Assembly: GCA_964371655.1 (NCBI GenBank)
Contig: CAYJOD010000054.1
Coordinates: forward strand, 1-42,207
From: CAZGSN01 sp964371655
Lineage (GTDB): Bacteria > Desulfobacterota > Binatia > HRBIN30
DNA length: 42,207 nt
Direction of reading: 5' to 3'
In this document: piece by piece, positions 1 through 6,901 of the stretch
How the letters are laid out: every line of letters starts with the position of its first letter
Numbering within the stretch: position 1 is the stretch's first letter
Made by a program: the position numbers and the translations under genes
Notes under the pieces: generated by a model
Databases searched by the model: none
What the model was told of the DNA's origin: nothing
What the model saw: only the letters and a program-made list of their open reading frames with translations

Positions 1-80
1 GGATCGAAGCCCAGAAACAAATCGATGCAAGCCGATGTGTGTAATGATGTGGCCTCTGGCCTGTACCACCTTGCCGAGGT

Positions 81-154
81 GTTGAGACAACCTCTCACGG
101 TCGCGGCTCTGCGCTGACCTGCGCCGCACCCTCTGCTGCTTTTGAAACAACCTC
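81..154. repeat. two copies of a GTTTTGAGACAACCTC-type dispersed motif
   Basis: GTTGAGACAACCTCTC (81-96) and TTTGAAACAACCTC (141-154) are near copies of the arms of the inverted-repeat element at 35531-35655. The first is itself quasi-palindromic with the GAGGT that precedes it. The rest of 1-239 holds no supportable gene. Confidence 0.5.
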
Positions 155-188
155 GGGCGGCTGCGCTTCCATCTGACAACGAACCGAT

Positions 189-217
189 TTGATTTTCGCT
201 AAACTTTCGCTTACGGT
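189..217 (+). promoter_or_regulatory. candidate sigma70-type promoter with direct heptamer repeat
   Basis: TTGATT (189-194) and TACGGT (212-217) are separated by 17 bases and lie just upstream of the S24 gene. Within and next to the spacer the heptamer TTTCGCT occurs twice (194-200 and 205-211) with an 11-base period, about one helical turn, which could be an operator. The boxes match the consensus only partly, so this is a candidate only. Confidence 0.3.
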
Positions 218-239
218 ATCCGGCAGGTAGGAGGTGCAG

Positions 240-1319
240 ATGGATACGTGGCAGGAACCTTGGGAGTTGGACGCGGCTTTCGAGCTGTGCGCGACCGACG
301 ACATTCCTCTGCTTGGAGTGGTTGCCGCCGGTCAGCCCTACCAGGCCTTTCCGATCGCCGACACGCTCACGGTGCCGACGATGCTGTGGGCCGGTAAGAA
401 GGTCTTCGCTTTGCGTGTGCGTGGCAGTTCGATGATCGACGAAGGCATTCACGATGGTGACTTCCTGGTCGTCGAGCCGCGTGTCGACGTGGACAACGGG
501 CAGACGGTGGTGGCGGAGGTGGATGGCAGCGTGACGGTGAAGCTCTACCACCGCGAAGCCGACGGAGCGATTCGGCTACAACCGGCGAATCCGGAGATGC
601 TGCCGCTGATCGTACGCGGCGGCGAGATTCGTATCATCGGCGTGGTCGTCGGCGTCATGCGCAAGTTCGGCTTTGGCAACAAGCCGGCGGGCGCGGGGCT
701 CGACAGCGTCCGCTCTCAACCTCCGCAGCCCGCGGCGCGACCGGCGCCGCGAACCGCGAAACCCGATCCGGCATCGATCGATCTCGCGGTCAACGCCATC
801 GACATGCAGCTCAGCCGCTGGAACGCGGCGATCGAACACGCGCAACGCGACCGCAAGCTGCGGAAGCACGTTGCCGAAATGGCGGCTCTCGGTCGCGATC
901 TGCAGGCGCTACGCGACTGGTGCTCGCGCACCCACAAACCCGGCCTGCGCCGCGCCCTCGTCGACGAAGCGATCAAGATCATGCGCCGCATGCAACGTCT
1001 CGCTGACGTCGTCCCGGTGCAACTGCCGGCGCCCCTGCGGCATTGTGTCTTTCCTCGCGGCCGCGGGGGGCGGCGGCGGCGGGGGCGGCGCCCGCCGCGA
1101 CGGTTCCCGGTGAAGGCGACACAAGCGCACCGTATTGGCGCCGCGTTTGCAATTGCCAGCGAATATGCAGTATGGCGGCGGCGCGACAATGATCAGGGGG
1201 GCGATCGACAAGGAGTTCGACGTGATCATCGTCGGCGGCGGGCCGGCAGGGTCGAGTGCTGCCATCCAGCTGGCGACGCGCTCCCCGCAGTTGGCCGAGC
1301 GCACGCTCCTCATCGATAA
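240..1319 (+). CDS. LexA-like S24 autoprotease without HTH, with helical C-terminal extension
   Basis: ATG 240 is chosen over GTG 234 because AGGAGG lies about 5 bases upstream. The N-terminal ~125 residues match the LexA/UmuD S24 fold: a possible Ala30-Gly31 cleavage bond (VVAAGQP), catalytic Ser64 in GSSMIDEGI, and general-base Lys101 in VTVKLY. The Ser-Lys spacing of 37 equals that of LexA. The winged-helix DNA-binding domain of LexA is absent; only ~25 residues precede the cleavage site. After a Pro/Ala/Arg linker (~145-180), a charged helical segment runs to ~residue 262. The frame then crosses a G/CGG-rich tract (1060-1092) into Arg-rich sequence and overlaps the next gene by 131 bases. 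A one-base shift in that tract would end the protein at TGA 1111-1113, before the FAD gene, so the tail is probably not native. The substrate or partner is unknown; it may cleave itself or act in trans like UmuD. Confidence 0.7.
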   Translation: MDTWQEPWELDAAFELCATDDIPLLGVVAAGQPYQAFPIADTLTVPTMLWAGKKVFALRVRGSSMIDEGIHDGDFLVVEPRVDVDNGQTVVAEVDGSVTVKLYHREADGAIRLQPANPEMLPLIVRGGEIRIIGVVVGVMRKFGFGNKPAGAGLDSVRSQPPQPAARPAPRTAKPDPASIDLAVNAIDMQLSRWNAAIEHAQRDRKLRKHVAEMAALGRDLQALRDWCSRTHKPGLRRALVDEAIKIMRRMQRLADVVPVQLPAPLRHCVFPRGRGGRRRRGRRPPRRFPVKATQAHRIGAAFAIASEYAVWRRRDNDQGGDRQGVRRDHRRRRAGRVECCHPAGDALPAVGRAHAPHR

Positions 1320-2295
1320 GGCGGTATTCCCCAGGGAGAAGTTGTGTGGCGGCGGCGTCGTGCGCCAGGCCGACCGCTACCTCGCGTCCCTCGGTATCGC
1401 CATCGATGTGCCGAGCGTGCCCGTTCATCGATTGCGCTTTGAGTATGAAGGCGGCCATTTGCTGCACATGCAACCGAATGCCTTCCGTGTTGTCCGTCGC
1501 GAGGAGTTCGACCAGGCACTGCTCAACGAAGCAAAGGCGCGCGGTGTCGTGGTGCATGAAGGCGAAGCGAGCATCGCGATGCAACGTATCGAGGGTGGCA
1601 TCCGAGTCCTGACCAACAAGGATCAGTACGAAGCCAAGGTGGTGATCGGCGCCGACGGTGCCGGCAGTATGGTGCGTCGCATGCTGGTGCCGAGCCGCAA
1701 GCGCCGACGCTTCGTGGCCTTGGAAGTGTCCACGCCGCGCCTCAACCGCGAGCTTGCGGAGGACGCCGCCTGCACCGCCGTCTTCGACTTCCGGCCCGCC
1801 GCCCAAGGCCTGCGCGGCTACTACTGGGACTTTCCCGCGCTCTGCGAGGGCCAGGCGCGCATGAACCGCGGCATCGGCGGCAGCAGTTGGCCGGCTGACA
1901 CTTCGTTGAGATCCCTCTTCGACCATGAGCTCGGCAAGCGTGATCAACCCAACACCAACGGCAACCTGAAGGGTGCCACCATCCCGATCTACGATCCATC
2001 CATACCGCAAAGCGCCGCGCACGTCGTTCTCGCCGGCGATGCCGTCGGCGTGGATCCGTGGCTGGGCGAGGGGATTTCGGTCGCGATCGGCACCGGCATG
2101 CTAGCGGCGCACGCGGCGGTGGAAGCCCTCGAGCGCAACGACTTCCGCTTCTTGAATCACCGCCAGCGCGTTCGCAACAGTGCCGTTGGCACCCAACTGC
2201 GGCGCAATCGAGTCGTGGCGAGGCGGTTCTACGGGAGCTGTCGTACGCAAGCCGCTCTCGCTTCGGCTTTCGAGGGCACAGAGGGGGGCAGATGA
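1189..2295 (+). CDS. FAD-dependent oxidoreductase, geranylgeranyl-reductase family
   Basis: A 368-aa flavoprotein. The Rossmann dinucleotide motif GGGPAGSSAA begins near residue 16, followed by FPREKLCGGGV (residues ~47-57), the Pro-Arg-x-Lys-x-Cys-Gly-Gly signature of geranylgeranyl-reductase-like and halogenase-like FAD enzymes. A second FAD motif, AGDAVGVDPWLGEGI, sits near residues 290-305. Family members reduce prenyl double bonds or oxidise varied substrates, so the substrate here cannot be read. The start is taken at ATG 1189; in-frame ATG 1165 and TTG 1135 are possible but have no better ribosome site. The stop TGA overlaps the ATG of the downstream peptidase (ATGA), implying translational coupling and a shared role. 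The Arg-rich C-terminus (QLRRNRVVARRF) is ordinary for the family. Confidence 0.8.
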   Translation: MIRGAIDKEFDVIIVGGGPAGSSAAIQLATRSPQLAERTLLIDKAVFPREKLCGGGVVRQADRYLASLGIAIDVPSVPVHRLRFEYEGGHLLHMQPNAFRVVRREEFDQALLNEAKARGVVVHEGEASIAMQRIEGGIRVLTNKDQYEAKVVIGADGAGSMVRRMLVPSRKRRRFVALEVSTPRLNRELAEDAACTAVFDFRPAAQGLRGYYWDFPALCEGQARMNRGIGGSSWPADTSLRSLFDHELGKRDQPNTNGNLKGATIPIYDPSIPQSAAHVVLAGDAVGVDPWLGEGISVAIGTGMLAAHAAVEALERNDFRFLNHRQRVRNSAVGTQLRRNRVVARRFYGSCRTQAALASAFEGTEGGR

Positions 2296-4166
2296 GCACT
2301 GCTCGGGAAGCTCGGGTCGTACTTTGGGAGGTGGACGACATGCTCGGGGTCGCGGAGAAGGACGACGAAGGTCGGCCCGCGGAAATCCTGCTCTTCCCTG
2401 ACGTTCCAGGTTTGCTCCGGGATCTCTGCGGGGCATCGATCCGGTGCGGTGTCAAAGCGACCTGTCCTGCGTGGGGACCGAATGACCTTGCCAGCAAGCT
2501 CAACGATGCCGGGATCGGGCAGTATTTCGAACCTGACATGATGATTCCATTCGAGGCTACCGCAGCAATGATGTCCGGCCGTATTCCCCCGGGCAGCGTC
2601 CTAGCCAGTGTCTGCCACGTCCGTCGTAGCGCGTTCATCAACGCGGGTTTTCGGGCTGCACCGCACCGATCTCTGGTCAGGGAGGTCGTCGACGGCGGCG
2701 TGCTCACCTACATCTTCGTGTCTGCGAAACCCTCGCGCGCTGTCGATGGCTCGATCGACGATTCCACAATTCTACCCTTGTATCGACCGACGAGCGGTCC
2801 TGCGGGGGTCTACGCAGTCAGCACACTCGCCACGGCAGAGACGCTGCGCAGGAAGGGGTACCGCGTCGAAGAGTTTGGCAACCCCGACGAGCCAGCGTAC
2901 ACCGAGCTCTTTCTCCTACAGGTCGACGACTCTGCGGAGTCGAAGCGGTTCATCCGTCACGTCAAGGACCACGGGAATACCGTGCGGGTCTTGAAGAGCG
3001 GGTTGCTGGTAGCCTTGAAAGCCGACCAGAATATCACCCAGTTTCATCCCCCCGACGCCAGGCATGGCCACACTCTCCTACTGAGGCCCATGGATCCGCC
3101 CGACGATCGGCAACTGTCGGAATTCCGGGTCGCAGCGCCCGCTTCCGTGGCCGCTGCGGCTGGCGAGTGCAACCTGCCTGTCCTAGCGACGGGTACGCTC
3201 GACCCCGCCGATGCCGAAGTCATCAAGACGATCGACGCGGCGATGATGGAGAAGTACCTCGGATGCTGGTGCGGAAAGGATCCGTTGCCGGGGACGAGCG
3301 ATTACTTCGTCAAGAGCCGGTTCATCGATCATCCCGACAATCCAGCGGTAGCGGGAAAGCTTAAGGACACGCTCGGTGTGATCCTCGGATCTTCCGCGAC
3401 CACTCCAACCTTCACCTACGACAACGCCGAGCGATTCAATGTCGAAGGCCGAATCAACGGCACCGATCCCACGGAAGTCATCGTCGTTGGAGCGCACTTC
3501 GACTCGATTGGGGCGCCAGACAGCGCTCCCGGGGCGGATGACGACGCGAGCGGTGTTGCCGGCGTCTTGGCCGTGGCGACGGTGCTCAAGCAGCTCAGCA
3601 AAAACAAACCCCCGCGCCGCAATATTCGGTTCGCGCTCTTCAACGCCGAGGAAGTCGGTTTCTACGGAAGCATCACCTACGCGAAACGCCTGGCGGCGGT
3701 CTCGCCGTCGGGCAAGCAGCTCACTCCGGTGGCGATGATCCAGATGGATATGATCGGTTGCGTCTTCGGGAAAGAGAAAGACCAGGCCGAAATCCACCCC
3801 GGAGGAAAGCTCGACTTCGTAGGAATCGACGAGTGTGTCAAGCAGCGCACCAGCGAGCTCGCGGCTCTCATCGCTCAGGAAGGTACGCCCGTCATGGAGA
3901 CGCTGACGTTCGAGACCTTTCCGCGACCGAACGAGGAGGACGACCCGCTTGGCTCGCTCAGCGACCATCACCGGTTCCTGATCTGGGCGAATTGCCCGGC
4001 CTGCCTGATCACCGAGAACGCGTTCAACGCCGAGTCGAAATCGATTGGGACGCTAAACAAGGTCTACCATACCAAGGACGATGTCTTCGATCTCGTATCG
4101 TTGGACTATGCGGCAAGGATCGCACGCGCCGTCGCCGCAACCGTCTGGGTCATGGCAAATTCTTGA
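2292..4166 (+). CDS. HAD-like domain fused to M28 zinc aminopeptidase
   Basis: A 624-aa protein starting at the ATG inside the upstream stop. Residues ~8-140 resemble a HAD-superfamily fold: a degenerate motif I (LWEVDDML, Glu in place of the nucleophilic Asp) and a LLFPDVPGLLRDL helix followed by LNDAGIGQYFEP. This part is probably not a working phosphatase. Residues ~140-300 are unassigned. Residues ~310-620 form an M28 peptidase with all expected di-zinc residues: His402 (GAHFDSIG), bridging Asp417 (GADDDASG), base Glu453 and ligand Glu454 (FNAEEVG), Asp486 (QMDMIG) and His593 (YHTKDD). Most M28 enzymes are secreted, but no signal peptide is seen, so cytoplasmic action is inferred. It is coupled to the FAD enzyme and followed 39 bases later by the 223-aa gene, which could be its substrate or partner. 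Confidence 0.8.
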   Translation: MSTAREARVVLWEVDDMLGVAEKDDEGRPAEILLFPDVPGLLRDLCGASIRCGVKATCPAWGPNDLASKLNDAGIGQYFEPDMMIPFEATAAMMSGRIPPGSVLASVCHVRRSAFINAGFRAAPHRSLVREVVDGGVLTYIFVSAKPSRAVDGSIDDSTILPLYRPTSGPAGVYAVSTLATAETLRRKGYRVEEFGNPDEPAYTELFLLQVDDSAESKRFIRHVKDHGNTVRVLKSGLLVALKADQNITQFHPPDARHGHTLLLRPMDPPDDRQLSEFRVAAPASVAAAAGECNLPVLATGTLDPADAEVIKTIDAAMMEKYLGCWCGKDPLPGTSDYFVKSRFIDHPDNPAVAGKLKDTLGVILGSSATTPTFTYDNAERFNVEGRINGTDPTEVIVVGAHFDSIGAPDSAPGADDDASGVAGVLAVATVLKQLSKNKPPRRNIRFALFNAEEVGFYGSITYAKRLAAVSPSGKQLTPVAMIQMDMIGCVFGKEKDQAEIHPGGKLDFVGIDECVKQRTSELAALIAQEGTPVMETLTFETFPRPNEEDDPLGSLSDHHRFLIWANCPACLITENAFNAESKSIGTLNKVYHTKDDVFDLVSLDYAARIARAVAATVWVMANS

Positions 4167-4205
4167 TTGCACAATCCAACCAACCAAACGTAGAGGAGGA
4201 AAGAA

Positions 4206-4877
4206 ATGAAGACGATTGCACAACTTGTGGCCGAGTTCATGAATCCAGCGAATGAGCAAATGCGCGCCGATATTCTCAGGAACCACGAAACTGGCCTGGC
4301 AAGCCACGGGATGAGCCCGCAACAGGCAGATATCTTGAGAACGATGATATCTTCCGACGTTCTGCCGGAGATGATCAGCGAGCTCGGCGACTCAAGCTTC
4401 ACTGGCCCGCCCCCGGCCATCGACGTCGCCGATCTCAAGCAGATGATGGCCGATTTCGATGCAAAGGGGAGGGAAGTCTTCCCTGGTAGGACCGGCTTCG
4501 TAGCGGAGGCTATGCTCAGCGCGGCGGCGGCCTACAACGCGGCGGGGGTTCATATCTTCGGCGTCGATCCGGAGGTTGTGCACATGGGCGGGCCGGTGTC
4601 GTTGGTTATCCGCGGCAACGGCTACGAGCACAACGTAGCGAGCGGGACACTGCCCCTCGTGCAATTCGTGCCCGGTGACGAGCCCGAGGATTCTCCTGAT
4701 GCGGTGCCAGGCACCGCGAAAAGCATGTCCTGCGATATCGACCTGAACGAGCGTATCCTCGTAGAGGTCACGTTCCCGTACAAGGGTAAGTGGCGCGCCA
4801 TGGTCAAGAATGCCGGCGACGCTACCTGGTCCGGCGACGCAGAGGGAAAGAACATCCTCCGCGTCATGCCCGCTTAG
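4206..4877 (+). CDS. unknown protein with LigA/NHLP-like helical N-terminus and Ig/IPT-like C-terminus
   Basis: A 223-aa product with a very strong ribosome site (GAGGAGGAAAGAA before ATG 4206). Residues 1-50 are helical with the pattern of LigA-type and NHLP/Os1348-type leader domains: a run of acidic and hydrophobic residues, an ADILRNHE segment, then ASHGMSPQQADIL. In such families a small helical domain precedes a peptide core or binds a maturation enzyme. A Pro-rich hinge (TGPPPAID) follows. Residues ~120-223 look like a beta-sandwich, with VHMGGPVSLVIRGNGYEHN resembling an IPT/Ig-like strand pair. No signal peptide or catalytic motif is visible. It is the last gene before a strong hairpin, so it closes the operon starting at 240. 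The family match is by eye and weak. Confidence 0.5.
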   Translation: MKTIAQLVAEFMNPANEQMRADILRNHETGLASHGMSPQQADILRTMISSDVLPEMISELGDSSFTGPPPAIDVADLKQMMADFDAKGREVFPGRTGFVAEAMLSAAAAYNAAGVHIFGVDPEVVHMGGPVSLVIRGNGYEHNVASGTLPLVQFVPGDEPEDSPDAVPGTAKSMSCDIDLNERILVEVTFPYKGKWRAMVKNAGDATWSGDAEGKNILRVMPA

Positions 4878-4921
4878 TGATCCTGGTCGGGATTGCGGTG
4901 ACGTGTCCTGGGCGCGTGCTG

Positions 4922-4973
4922 CCCTTCATCCCGAGTCGGCCGCCAGAAAAGGGCGGCGACTCGGGATGAAGGG
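4922..4973 (+). terminator. strong hairpin terminator
   Basis: Arms 4922-4944 and 4952-4973 pair over 22 bases with one bulged G and a 7-base A-rich loop (AGAAAAG). It lies 45 bases after the stop of the 223-aa gene. No T-run follows, so it may act as a processing or stabilising stem as well as a terminator. Confidence 0.7.
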
Positions 4974-5007
4974 AGATACGTCAGCGCATTTGCGAACGGT
5001 GGTACTT

Positions 5008-5205
5008 AGCCGGAAAGACTCAGTTGCGACCACGGATTACACGGATCAACACGGATAAGAAAGAACAACCACGCCAACTTGCAGAGGACTGCGACACAGA
5101 AGCGTGGCGGACGAATTCTTCCGGTTCGAATGAAGGTCTTTCCTCTTCATATCCGTGCCCATCCGTGAAATCCGTGGTTCCAAATGATGTGTTCGGGCTG
5201 AGCCT
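5008..5205. repeat. dispersed repeat family A, copy 1
   Basis: A ~198-base unit whose ends are inverted copies of each other (CCACGGATTACACGGAT on the left, ATCCGTGAAATCCGTGG on the right), so it can fold into one long stem. Copy 2 at 6507-6705 lies in the same orientation and agrees at about nine in ten positions by hand alignment. No transposase is present, so it is MITE-like. Confidence 0.85.
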
Positions 5206-5277
5206 TCCGCTCACGGCCCCTACCGTGTTCGTTGACATCGCCGCCGTCGTTTCGGGTTACGGGACGACGGGGCGGTC

Positions 5278-5436
5278 TTGAGCAACTATGAGGCGATCAT
5301 CGTTGGAGGCGAGTCGGCGCATCTCGGATCAAGAACCGGCAGTGCGGCGAAAGCGCTGCTCGTCTCCACGACCGATCGTCTGCCGCCGGCCTCGGGTTGC
5401 GTAGGCAGATGCTGCTCACTTGCTCCAGCTCCCTAG
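5278..5436 (+). pseudogene. possible remnant of an FAD-oxidoreductase N-terminus
   Basis: Reading from TTG 5278, the frame opens with SNYEAIIVGGESA, close to the usual start of GGR-type FAD enzymes (YDVIIVGGGPAG). The glycine motif then decays, a later AAKALLVSTTDR resembles the second strand, and the frame stops at TAG 5434. It overlaps the start of the 366-aa gene in another frame. It could be the stump of a deleted FAD gene or a chance likeness. Confidence 0.25.
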
Positions 5437-6497
5437 GCTTGGGAAGCTTGTTCCTGCCGCCGGACCTCGCGGGTGCGGCGGCGCGTACACAGCTTGCGAG
5501 AATCGGTTCGATTCTTCCGGCGTGCATCTCCGTCGGTACATTCGAGAGTCGGTTGGATGATTCAGAGCAGGTTGACTATCAAGTCTGCTTCACCGTGAAG
5601 TCGGGTGGCCGCGACAAATTGGCGGCGTGGCTAGCGGACGTCGACCTCGCCAACATCGAGCCGAGCTGGCAGCGGTCGATTGAGTTCCTGCGCTACTGGT
5701 CGACGCCCGGCTCGTTGCTCTACAAGAATTCGCCGGCGGCGTGGCTCGAATTCGATTGCAAACTCGATGCTCCAGAGCCGCCGCTCCCGTTCGCTTTCTT
5801 CTCGCTGCATCCTCCTTGGGAAGACATCCACATTCCGAGGCCTGAGATGCTGGAGACGATCGAAGAAGGTTTCGATCAGCTGGCGGGTGGATGCCTGACT
5901 CGGCCCTTGATGAAGGTGATCCGGGGCAACCTCGCCAAACTGCCGGCGGGTCGTTTGATTCATGCGGCGCTGCGGCCGCTTGGCGATTCCCACGTCGCAC
6001 GCCTGATCTTGCGTATGCCGGTGGCGTCGATGGCGTCATCCTTGGAACGGCTCGACTGGCCGTTCCCGACATCAGGCTTCGCCGAGGTCCTTGCCCGGTA
6101 CTGCACGGCGAAGCAGGTACAAACAATTCAGCTCGACCTCACTTGCACGGGTATTGGGCCGCGCCTCGGTATCGAGTTCTTCTACGAGAGCGCGTCGCTG
6201 CAGGATCGGCGTTGGCAGGATTTATTCGACAAGCTTGTGGCCGATGCTGTCTGCACCCCCGGACGTCGTCGCCAAGTCGAGGCATGGGTTGGGACACCCT
6301 CGCGCGACAAGCTCGAGTGGCTTCTCCGCGGTCTCCTGGTCAAGCTTGTCTACACACCTGGTAAGCCGCTGGAGGCGAAGGCATATCTGCCGTTTTGCGT
6401 GAACCCTGCTTTCGATGAGGTGCGGACGGCGATGAGGACCGTGCTCGAATCTGACGGTCACGCTGGAAGCGTGAGCAGGAATGCCTCGAAGCGCTGA
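5397..6497 (+). CDS. unrecognised 366-aa protein
   Basis: The family is not recognised. The frame opens at TTG 5397; ATG 5409 is the next start, and neither has a clear ribosome site. The first ~30 residues (LLTCSSSLGLGSLFLPP) may be non-native, since the conserved-looking part seems to begin at ARTQLARIGSILP. Visible segments are AAWLEFDCKLD, RLILRMPVASMASSLERL, GIGPRLGIEFFYES, WQDLFDKLVADAVCTP and KLVYTPGKPLEAKAYL. These look like a folded cytosolic enzyme or binding protein with no transmembrane segment after the N-terminus. The pattern reminds me of uncharacterised ORFs near RiPP-type clusters, but this cannot be checked here. It is bracketed by two direct repeats (5008-5205 and 6507-6705), which suggests movement or duplication as a cassette. 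Confidence 0.55.
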   Translation: MRRQMLLTCSSSLGLGSLFLPPDLAGAAARTQLARIGSILPACISVGTFESRLDDSEQVDYQVCFTVKSGGRDKLAAWLADVDLANIEPSWQRSIEFLRYWSTPGSLLYKNSPAAWLEFDCKLDAPEPPLPFAFFSLHPPWEDIHIPRPEMLETIEEGFDQLAGGCLTRPLMKVIRGNLAKLPAGRLIHAALRPLGDSHVARLILRMPVASMASSLERLDWPFPTSGFAEVLARYCTAKQVQTIQLDLTCTGIGPRLGIEFFYESASLQDRRWQDLFDKLVADAVCTPGRRRQVEAWVGTPSRDKLEWLLRGLLVKLVYTPGKPLEAKAYLPFCVNPAFDEVRTAMRTVLESDGHAGSVSRNASKR

Positions 6498-6506
6498 CTC
6501 GCATTG

Positions 6507-6705
6507 AGCCGGAAAAACTCAGTTGGAACCAAGGATTCCACGGATCAACACGGATAAGGAAGAACAACTACAACAACTTGCAGAGGGCCTGCGACACAGA
6601 AGCCTGGCGGACAAATTCTTCCGATCCGAACGAAGGTCCTTCCTCTTCATATCCGTGCCCATCCGTGAAATTCCGGGTTCCGATTGATGTGTTTGGGTTG
6701 AGCCT
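6507..6705. repeat. dispersed repeat family A, copy 2
   Basis: A direct-orientation copy of 5008-5205, starting 10 bases after the stop of the 366-aa gene. The shared span runs from AGCCGGAAA to GTTTGGGTTGAGCCT. The inverted ends (CACGGATCAACACGGAT and ATCCGTGCCCATCCGTG) are kept. Confidence 0.85.
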
Positions 6706-6713
6706 GAAAACCT

Positions 6714-6895
6714 CGATTAGAACCGCGGATGAACACGGATGGACGCGGATTCGGAAGGGAACCACTTCCCTTCGAAGCGTATCGATTTTGTCCGGGCGAA
6801 TTCATCACCTGAATCCCTGCATGTCCCGTTTCTGGCTGGTCTTATCCGCGTTCATCGGCGTCCATCCGCGGTTCCAACTGAGTTATTCGGGCTGA
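6714..6895. repeat. dispersed repeat family A, diverged copy 3
   Basis: The ends AACCGCGGATGAACACGGAT and GTCCATCCGCGGTTCC are inverted and related to copies 1 and 2, but the core differs. It ends 7 bases before the kinase gene's stop on the other strand, so its stem may also terminate that transcript. Confidence 0.75.
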
Positions 6896-6901
6896 GGTGA
6901 A

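Noticed and set aside
979..2022. 347-codon open frame on the minus strand opposite the FAD gene
   Set aside because: It is the shadow of a high-GC coding strand; its protein is low-complexity and has no family match by eye, while the plus strand has clear FAD motifs.
5115..5135. GGTTCGAAT resembling a tRNA T-loop
   Set aside because: No acceptor or anticodon stem surrounds it; it is part of repeat A1.
5008..6705. Composite transposon formed by repeats A1 and A2
   Set aside because: Neither repeat encodes a transposase or shows a clear target duplication, so only repeat-flanked gene is claimed.
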